A stretch of DNA of 9,833 bases from Ilumatobacteraceae bacterium (GTDB lineage Bacteria; Actinomycetota; Acidimicrobiia; Acidimicrobiales; Ilumatobacteraceae). The stretch is taken from contig JAHRVJ010000230.1 in NCBI GenBank assembly GCA_019090765.1, positions 1 through 9,833 of the forward strand, given 5' to 3'. Below are positions 1 to 5,300 of this stretch, one piece after another (the first letter of the stretch is position 1; each line of letters starts with the position of its first letter). The notes below the pieces were generated by a model that saw nothing but the letters and a program-made list of their open reading frames with translations, was not told where the DNA came from and ran no database searches. Both the position numbers and the translations under genes were made by a program.

Positions 1-773
1 CCGCATGCGCAGACGATCACGCCACCAACGTCGTCATCGACGCCAAACTCGTCGATGACGGTCAAGATGTCGGGACCGATCCAAGGGTCGGAGGTGCGGC
101 CAGCAGATTGCCAGGCGACTTGCCAATCGTCTCCCTCGCGTAAACCCAGCCGATCGGTGACGGCTTTGGCCGTCGCGCGTAGTTCATCTGGGTACGGGTC
201 GCCTTCGGCGATAATCCGTTCGGGCAGCGAATGCGCAGTGAACAGCACGCGTACGGTTCGCTCTGTGCGTGTTTGCATTGCCGTCAGCCGGTCGCGGAGA
301 TCGTCGGCAAGGAAGTCGATGAACGCCGGCGCGGTTGCCCAGCTCTTGATCTTGGCAACGATTGGGTCGCGATTCGAAGACGCGACCCCCTGCTGGAGGC
401 GATCGAGATAGTCACCTACCGAGCGCGCTGAATAGTGCGGTGCCAAGACGAGCCCAACGATCTGCAAATGCCCCTGCTCGGCCAAGTCGTGCGCCGCGTC
501 TTCAACCTTGGGTGAGGCGTGTTTGAAGCCGAGAGAGACAACGTAGCGACCCGGTTCGGCTGCATCGAGTTCCCGCTGAAGCTGAGTGCGCTGCGCCTCG
601 GTAACTTCGGCGAGAGGAGACACTCCGCCAATAGCTGAGTAGCGATCAGTCAACGCCGCTAGCGCGTCGGCCGTTGGAGGGCGCCCGCGCCGAATATCTG
701 TGTAGTAGGGCTCAATGTCTTCGAGGTCGACCGGCGACCCATAGGCCATCAGCAGTACGGCCGTCTGCTCCAT
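1..773 (-). CDS. cpfC: Coproporphyrin III ferrochelatase (partial, C-terminus beyond left edge)
   Basis: This enzyme inserts ferrous iron into coproporphyrin III (or protoporphyrin in other lineages) late in haem synthesis. The first 257 residues are visible. The N-terminus has the MAYGSP motif (residues 9-14), then YYTDIRRGR (23-31) and a YSAIGGVSPL stretch (45-54). The catalytic-histidine motif is TAHSLPE, with His181, close to His183 of Bacillus subtilis CpfC. GDPYP follows (191-195), and further on a WQSAGRTSDPWIGPD block that closely resembles the Bacillus enzyme. This favours the coproporphyrin-dependent pathway. The ATG at 773 shares its A with the hemE TGA (TGATG), so the two genes should be translationally coupled. 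The window ends just before the expected FVxDHxE motif. No cysteine occurs before Cys255 and Cys257. The older symbol hemH also applies. The family call is secure; the coproporphyrin preference is inferred from resemblance. Confidence 0.94.
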   Translation of the reverse strand, partial: MEQTAVLLMAYGSPVDLEDIEPYYTDIRRGRPPTADALAALTDRYSAIGGVSPLAEVTEAQRTQLQRELDAAEPGRYVVSLGFKHASPKVEDAAHDLAEQGHLQIVGLVLAPHYSARSVGDYLDRLQQGVASSNRDPIVAKIKSWATAPAFIDFLADDLRDRLTAMQTRTERTVRVLFTAHSLPERIIAEGDPYPDELRATAKAVTDRLGLREGDDWQVAWQSAGRTSDPWIGPDILTVIDEFGVDDDVGGVIVCAC

Positions 774-1861
774 CAAGAGTTGTTCGCGCTCGTTGTCGCG
801 CCTTGGCGGGTGGTTTCGTGCACGACGTCCACAACGGCCTGTAGAACTTCAGGATCCGAATCTGGTTGGACTCCGTGACCGAGGTTGAAGATGTGTCCCC
901 GATGTTGCTGACCGTTGTCGAGTTCGTTATCGCGGAGCACGTCGAGCGCTCCCGCGATAGCTGGCTCGCGACCCGCCAGAACCAGCGCCGGATCGAGATT
1001 GCCTTGCACGATGAGGTCATCACCCATCCGTGATCGGGCATTACGAATCGGCGTCCGCCAATCGAGCCCGAGCACTGTGGGGCCAGCGCTGTTCATTGAT
1101 TCGAGCAGGTGATCGCACCCGATTCCGAAATGGATGGCCGGCGCTTGCGGGTGCCGGGATGCGAGTTCGCTGAACACTCGACGTGAATGAGGCAGCACGT
1201 AGCGGTCATAGTCACGTCGACTAAGTGCTCCGGCCCATGAGTCGAACAGTTGGAACGCGCCCGCGCCGTGCGACAGCTGCGCGTCGATGAAGGTGATTGC
1301 CGACTCGGCGAGCCGGTCCATCACATCGTGCCAAAGTGTCTCGTCAGTGCGCATGAGGGCCTTGGTGTTTCGGTAGTCCTTGCTGGGCCGGCCCTCAATC
1401 AGGTAGCTGCCAACAGTGAATGGAGCACCCGCGAACGCGAGCAGCGGAACGTTCGTTGGCAGCTCGGTCGCCAGTTGCTCAACTGTTGCAATCACATAGT
1501 GGACATCATCGAATTCCATCGGCCGTAGCCGTTCGAGGTCCTTGCGGTTTCGGAGTGGCTGCTCTGCGACGGGCCCTGTGCCGGGAGCGACGTCAATTCC
1601 GAACCCAACCGCGTGGGCCGGAACGACTATGTCGCTGTACAACACCGCGGCGTCAACCCCGTATCGACGGACGGGTTGCAGAGTGATCTCAGTGGCGACG
1701 TCGGGCTTTTTTATCGCGTCGAGAATCGAACCCTCGCCGCGCACCCCCCTGTACTCGGGCAGTGAGCGGCCAGCTTGGCGCATAAACCACACCGGGGTGT
1801 GGTCCGCGACCTGGCCTGCGGCGGCCTGCAGGAAGGGCGAAGTGACATCTTCGAAAGTCAT
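773..1861 (-). CDS. hemE: Uroporphyrinogen III decarboxylase
   Basis: This cytoplasmic enzyme decarboxylates the four acetate side chains of uroporphyrinogen III to give coproporphyrinogen III, the step feeding the coproporphyrin branch. The protein is 362 residues, normal for the family. The N-terminal signature TPVWFMRQAGRSLPEYR spans residues 22-38, with Arg28 and Arg32 in the substrate pocket. YSDIVVP at 75-81 carries Asp77, which matches the catalytic aspartate (Asp86 of the human enzyme). FNLGHGV near the C-terminus carries the conserved His329. The ATG start has no clear Shine-Dalgarno sequence upstream. A TAGCGT hexamer nine bases before the ATG could be a -10 element giving a very short leader. 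It is the first visible gene of a hemE-cpfC operon, and its 5' end lies 45 bp from the divergent HelD gene. The reading frame is intact. Confidence 0.98.
   Translation of the reverse strand: MTFEDVTSPFLQAAAGQVADHTPVWFMRQAGRSLPEYRGVRGEGSILDAIKKPDVATEITLQPVRRYGVDAAVLYSDIVVPAHAVGFGIDVAPGTGPVAEQPLRNRKDLERLRPMEFDDVHYVIATVEQLATELPTNVPLLAFAGAPFTVGSYLIEGRPSKDYRNTKALMRTDETLWHDVMDRLAESAITFIDAQLSHGAGAFQLFDSWAGALSRRDYDRYVLPHSRRVFSELASRHPQAPAIHFGIGCDHLLESMNSAGPTVLGLDWRTPIRNARSRMGDDLIVQGNLDPALVLAGREPAIAGALDVLRDNELDNGQQHRGHIFNLGHGVQPDSDPEVLQAVVDVVHETTRQGATTSANNS
1786..1803. repeat. Perfect 8-bp-arm inverted repeat inside hemE, upstream of helD
   Basis: ACCACACC and GGTGTGGT form perfect 8-bp arms around a 2-bp centre (GG on the plus strand). 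The site falls in the hemE codons for His-Thr-Pro-Val-Trp, so protein constraint explains part of it. It ends 103 bp before the chosen helD start, a reasonable place for an operator. The arrangement is seen in the sequence; the regulatory role is only inferred. Confidence 0.45.
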
Positions 1862-1890
1862 GCCAGAAGGACGCTATCTGGGGAGGATCT

Positions 1891-1898
1891 AGAGGAGA
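1891..1898 (+). promoter_or_regulatory. Ribosome binding site deciding the helD GTG start
   Basis: AGAGGAGA lies eight bases before the in-frame GTG at 1907. The alternative ATG at 1943 has no purine-rich sequence at a useful distance, so the GTG is preferred. The whole 45-bp gap between the hemE and helD starts (1862-1906) holds little else, so the helD promoter must overlap the hemE 5' coding region. Confidence 0.6.
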
Positions 1899-1906
1899 TA
1901 TCCGAG

Positions 1907-4123
1907 GTGGCCGACTCCCCGATAGCATTTCTTGACTCCGTTATGACCCATCAGCACCCGGAACTTGGCGACGAGCAGGACTTTATTGACCATGCATACG
2001 ATTGCCTCGATGTCAGCCGCCGCGCGGCTTGGCGGCTCCGCGACATCCATGAGGCCGATCTTGGTGGGACCTTTCAAGCGCGTTTCGAGCGGAACGCCTT
2101 CGATGGTGCTTTGGTAAAACGGTTGACCGATCTGGATCTCGGCGACGCTGCGTTGGTCTTTGGGCGAATCGACCGCGCCGCAGAATCGCCTGACGGTCTT
2201 GAGAGCTTTCACATTGGTCGGCTCGCGGTGGCCGACGAGGATCGCGAACCGGTGGTCGTCGATTGGCGGGCGCCGGTTGCTGAGCCTTTTTACAGGGCCA
2301 CGGGGCGTGATGCGATGGGCATCGTGCGCCGCCGCCACTTTGCAGTCGAAGGTCGCAGTCTCGTCGGGATCGAAGACGAGCTTTTTGGGGCCGGTCATCT
2401 TGGTCTTGGCCACGATGAGGGTCTCGATGGGTCGACGAGTGCGGCATCGGACGAAGGGGAGTCGGGTCTGCGCGGGTACTCCACTCTGCTGGCAGCTCTC
2501 GAACGCGGCCGCAGCGGAACGCTCGGCGACATTGTCGCCACAATCCAGGGAGAGCAGGATGAAATCATTCGCTCACCTCAGCAGGGCGTCTTGGTGGTGC
2601 AGGGCGGCCCGGGCACGGGCAAGACGGTTGTCGCTCTCCACCGGGCGGCGTACCTGCTCTATACACACAGGTTCCCGCTTGAAGATCAAGGTGTCCTGGT
2701 TATCGGTCCCAACCGAGTATTCCTGCGCTATATCGAACGTGTCCTGCCGTCGTTAGGTGAGGCCGGAATCGAACAAGTGGTGCTCGCGGATCTGGTCCCT
2801 GGCGTCGACTTCCTCCGACCCGGAGACGAGGCTGAGAACGCCGAACTTGCCGACTCTCCGACAGCGGCGCGCCTGAAGGGCGACACGAGAATGTCCGATG
2901 TTCTCGACCAAGCTATCGCGAGCCGCGAACGGCCTCTGCGTGACGAGCTGGTGCTGCCATTTCGGACCGGGTACCTGCGGTTAACAGTCGAGGATTCCGA
3001 ACGCATTGTCAGAACGGCCCGCCGCCGTTTTCCCAGACACAACTCGGGGCGCCGCTTTGTCGAGTCCGAGGTGTGGGCCGCGCTTGCTGAGAGCTATCAC
3101 GACCCCAACATCGGCCTTAGAGCGGTAAAAGACACGGTGCGTCCGATGCCTGAGATGCGGGCAACACTCGATCGGATCTGGCCAGTTCTCACCCCGGCGC
3201 AGCTCTTGCACGACCTGTTCGGCTCAAAGGCTCTCTTGAAGGTCGCAGCTCGCGGGGTACTCGACGAATCCGAGGCGCTGGCGTTGTTCCGTCAGCGGTC
3301 TGAATCGGTCGACGATGTGCGCTGGACGATGGCTGACGTCGCCCTGCTCGATGACGCCAGCGACGTGCTCGGGCCGAAGCTGGGCAAAGACGGCAAGATC
3401 GATGACCGCGACGAGATCCGCACCTACGGTCACATTGTGATCGACGAGGTGCAAGATCTCACTCCGATGCAGCTCAAGATGGCCACACGAAGATCTCTGA
3501 GCGGAGCGATGACGATTGTCGGCGACCTCGCTCAGGCGACCGGTCCACTCGCTCCGGCCGACTGGGAAGACGTACTGGCCCACTTGCCTGACCGTCGACC
3601 CGCCCGCGTGATTGGGCTCTCGGTCGGATACCGAATCCCGGGTCAGATCATGGAATTGGCCAACAGGGTGATGCTCGCGGCCACGCCTTCGTTGCGGGCG
3701 CCGAAGTCGGTCCGCGTAGGCGACGTGGGCCCGTCGATTGTGCAAGCGCAGAGCGTTAGCGAGCTAGGCGCAACTGTGGCCGCCGAGGTGCGAGTGCTGC
3801 AAGAGGCGCTGCCTGCTGGCAGCCTCGGAATCGTTGCTCCAGACGCGATGATTGTCGATCTTTCCGCCGATCTCGCCGCCAATGGAATTGAACATGGCAG
3901 GGCCACTCGCACGGGTCTTGACGCAGGCGTCACCTTGGTGCCTGTCAGCGTCGTGAAGGGCCTTGAACTCGACGGCGTGATCGTGGTTGAACCGGCCCAG
4001 ATCGTTAGCGATACCGAGCATGGAATGCGTTCTCTCTATGTCGCACTCACGCGCCCCACGCAGCGGTTGACAGTGGTTCACTCACGCGAACTCCCTACCC
4101 CCCTGCGGGTCGCGGCCAACTGA
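1907..4123 (+). CDS. helD: HelD-type UvrD-like helicase acting on RNA polymerase
   Basis: HelD proteins are superfamily 1 ATPases that bind RNA polymerase rather than DNA, release it from stalled or non-productive complexes and recycle it. Some actinobacterial members (HelR) protect the polymerase from rifamycins. The protein is 738 residues, close to the mycobacterial HelD length. Residues 1-60 are helical, starting HPELGDEQDFIDHAYDCL, as expected for the arm that enters the secondary channel. The family stretch VVDWRAPVAEPFY follows. Walker A is GGPGTGKT at 233-240, Walker B is DEVQD at 513-517 followed by LTPMQL, then YRIPGQI, VKGLELDGVIVV and LYVALTR at 710-716. All helicase motifs are intact. 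The GTG start is chosen for its Shine-Dalgarno sequence; ATG 1943 (726 residues) is the alternative. The gene diverges from hemE and its TGA directly abuts the stop of the opposing lipoprotein gene. Rifamycin protection cannot be read from the sequence. I see no obvious rifamycin-associated element upstream. Confidence 0.95.
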   Translation: MADSPIAFLDSVMTHQHPELGDEQDFIDHAYDCLDVSRRAAWRLRDIHEADLGGTFQARFERNAFDGALVKRLTDLDLGDAALVFGRIDRAAESPDGLESFHIGRLAVADEDREPVVVDWRAPVAEPFYRATGRDAMGIVRRRHFAVEGRSLVGIEDELFGAGHLGLGHDEGLDGSTSAASDEGESGLRGYSTLLAALERGRSGTLGDIVATIQGEQDEIIRSPQQGVLVVQGGPGTGKTVVALHRAAYLLYTHRFPLEDQGVLVIGPNRVFLRYIERVLPSLGEAGIEQVVLADLVPGVDFLRPGDEAENAELADSPTAARLKGDTRMSDVLDQAIASRERPLRDELVLPFRTGYLRLTVEDSERIVRTARRRFPRHNSGRRFVESEVWAALAESYHDPNIGLRAVKDTVRPMPEMRATLDRIWPVLTPAQLLHDLFGSKALLKVAARGVLDESEALALFRQRSESVDDVRWTMADVALLDDASDVLGPKLGKDGKIDDRDEIRTYGHIVIDEVQDLTPMQLKMATRRSLSGAMTIVGDLAQATGPLAPADWEDVLAHLPDRRPARVIGLSVGYRIPGQIMELANRVMLAATPSLRAPKSVRVGDVGPSIVQAQSVSELGATVAAEVRVLQEALPAGSLGIVAPDAMIVDLSADLAANGIEHGRATRTGLDAGVTLVPVSVVKGLELDGVIVVEPAQIVSDTEHGMRSLYVALTRPTQRLTVVHSRELPTPLRVAAN

Positions 4124-4540
4124 TTAGCTGTTGTAGATCTCAGCCAGGCCCACCAGCAGCTGGAACGCTTTGTCAGCATCGGCTGGTCTAATCCGCACCA
4201 CTGCCGTACGCGCCATCTCGACCGTAGTGTCGATGTCGGTAGCCAGGTTCGGATCGTCATTCTCTACCGCCGGCAGTGCCACTGCCCAGATGTCTTCGAT
4301 CCGGGAGAGTGTTGCTCGCTCGTCGCCATCATCTGCGATCTGAGCACTGAGTCGGCTCATCGAGGTGGCCATCTCGTCCAACAGCTCGGCGGTGGTGCCG
4401 ACGATGGGGATCGTGGTCGTTGGTGCAAGCGTGCCGTCGATGTTGCCAGTCGACTCGTCTAGTTCAACAACTGTTTCGGCACACGAAGCCACCGTGAGGC
4501 CGACAGCCAGGATCCCGGCCGCGAGCGCGCCGCGAGTCAT
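4124..4540 (-). CDS. Small predicted lipoprotein, unknown function
   Basis: I do not recognise the family. The 138-residue protein opens with a short Arg-containing N-region and a hydrophobic segment (residues 5-18). It ends in a lipobox VASC with Cys20, so it should be lipidated and anchored outside the membrane as a protein of about 119 residues. After the cysteine comes a flexible Thr/Pro linker (roughly 37-49, with TTTIP), then an acidic, probably all-helical domain (50-138). The mature protein has no histidine and no cysteine other than the lipidated one, so classical metal ligation by those residues is unlikely. Its ATG overlaps the stop of the upstream regulator gene by 4 bp (ATGA), which implies coupled translation and a shared function or control. 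Its stop is back to back with that of helD. Export is well supported; any role in metal homeostasis is only guilt by association. Confidence 0.83.
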   Translation of the reverse strand: MTRGALAAGILAVGLTVASCAETVVELDESTGNIDGTLAPTTTIPIVGTTAELLDEMATSMSRLSAQIADDGDERATLSRIEDIWAVALPAVENDDPNLATDIDTTVEMARTAVVRIRPADADKAFQLLVGLAEIYNS

Positions 4541-5196
4541 GAAGTAACGAGGATGCGTTCGCTAGCGAAAGACCCGACACCGATGTGTTGGCCTTCGATT
4601 TCGACTGTGAGGGTGCCATCGGGCGACGCCGCGGTAATCGTGCCGATCTTGCCAGGCTGGATTGCCGACGCCTCCAGGAACTCGAGCAGCCCAGGCGCAA
4701 ACTCCAGTTCTTCGGTGATTCGCTCCACTGTGAAGTCGGCCCCTACGTCGATGCTCGAAAGCGGGGTCGATTCGGGAGCCTTGTAGTTGGAACCAGGAAT
4801 GGGATTGCCGTGCGGGCAAGTAGTGGGGTGACCCAAAAGGTCGTTCATCGCGCGCTCGACGGAGTCGCTGATTACGTGTTCCCACCGGCCTGCTTCGTGG
4901 TGCGCTTCAGCCCACGACAGTTTCAGAAACTTGGTCAGGAAGACCTCGGCGAGGCGATGGCGCCGAACGGTTTGTTCGCCCAGCTCGTGGCCGCTCTCGG
5001 TCAGGCGGATGCCGTTGTCGGAAGTGATCAGGCCCTCGGCTTCGAGACGCTTCATCATCTCGCTGACAGCCGGACGGGAAACCTGCAGACGGTCAGCGAT
5101 CCGCGCTTGGATGACACTGACGTCGTCTTCGCCAAGCTCGAAGATGCACTCGCAATATTCTTCAAAAGCTGGGTGATGCTCACCGGTCGCAGGCAT
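4537..5196 (-). CDS. DtxR/MntR-family metal-dependent transcriptional regulator
   Basis: Members of this family repress metal uptake or redox genes when loaded with ferrous iron or manganese. The 219-residue protein has a winged helix at about residues 10-70 (recognition helix VSRPAVSEMMKRLEAEGL at 39-56). A dimerisation and metal-binding domain follows at about 75-135, ending in CPHGNPIPG. A C-terminal SH3/FeoA-like domain lies at about 148-219. His80, Glu84, His99, Glu106 and His107 match DtxR His79, Glu83, His98, Glu105 and His106. However, the position of DtxR Cys102 is Gly103 and that of Met10 is Glu13, while Glu16 matches MntR Glu11. Cys15, Cys17 and Cys127 are extra. The metal specificity is therefore uncertain. 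It is the first gene of an operon with the lipoprotein and is divergent from the Rieske-ThDP gene, a plausible target. The start may be leaderless. Confidence 0.94.
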   Translation of the reverse strand: MPATGEHHPAFEEYCECIFELGEDDVSVIQARIADRLQVSRPAVSEMMKRLEAEGLITSDNGIRLTESGHELGEQTVRRHRLAEVFLTKFLKLSWAEAHHEAGRWEHVISDSVERAMNDLLGHPTTCPHGNPIPGSNYKAPESTPLSSIDVGADFTVERITEELEFAPGLLEFLEASAIQPGKIGTITAASPDGTLTVEIEGQHIGVGSFASERILVTS

Positions 5197-5202
5197 GACG
5201 CA

Positions 5203-5208
5203 ACCCTA
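5203..5208 (-). promoter_or_regulatory. Possible -10 element for leaderless dtxR-type transcript
   Basis: On the minus strand TAGGGT (pattern TANNNT) ends six bases before the regulator's ATG at 5196. No Shine-Dalgarno sequence is present. This spacing puts the transcription start at or next to the ATG, the usual arrangement for leaderless actinobacterial genes. No convincing -35 hexamer is seen. Confidence 0.4.
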
Positions 5209-5239
5209 CCGGCGTGTCGGGGGCGCCTCTGCGGCTGCC

Positions 5240-5258
5240 CTACGCTCTGCTGTCGTAG
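5240..5258. promoter_or_regulatory. Short inverted repeat in divergent promoter region
   Basis: CTACG and CGTAG form 5-bp arms around nine bases, midway between the regulator gene and the Rieske-ThDP gene. It could be an operator for the neighbouring metalloregulator, but it does not resemble the DtxR/IdeR box as I remember it, and arms this short can occur by chance. Confidence 0.22.
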
Positions 5259-5270
5259 CGGTTCAGATGG

Positions 5271-5294
5271 TAGTTAGACCGCATTATTGGGAGG
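5271..5294 (+). promoter_or_regulatory. Possible -10 element and ribosome binding site of Rieske-ThDP gene
   Basis: TAGTTA (5271-5276) could be a -10 element giving a leader of about 18 bases, though no clear -35 is visible. GGGAGG (5289-5294) is a good Shine-Dalgarno sequence six bases before ATG 5301. That spacing selects this ATG over the in-frame TTG at 5295, which abuts the Shine-Dalgarno sequence. Confidence 0.4.
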
Positions 5295-5300
5295 TTGAAA

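Noticed and set aside
1885..1903. Hairpin (GGAT/ATCC) placing the helD ribosome binding site in its loop
   Set aside because: Only four base pairs followed by a mismatch; too weak to propose translational control.
1775..1906. Longer helD start at 1775
   Set aside because: It would overlap the hemE coding sequence on the opposite strand by 87 bases and adds residues unlike the family. GTG 1907 has a good ribosome binding site.
1889..2543. Two long minus-strand open frames antisense to the helD 5' region
   Set aside because: They lie opposite the conserved HelD N-terminal and DWRAP region, show no recognisable domain, and overlap each other. They are typical open shadows in GC-rich DNA.
3224..3745. 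173-codon minus-strand open frame within helD
   Set aside because: It is opposite the DEVQD Walker B motif region of HelD and its translation is Arg/His-rich low-quality sequence without family features.
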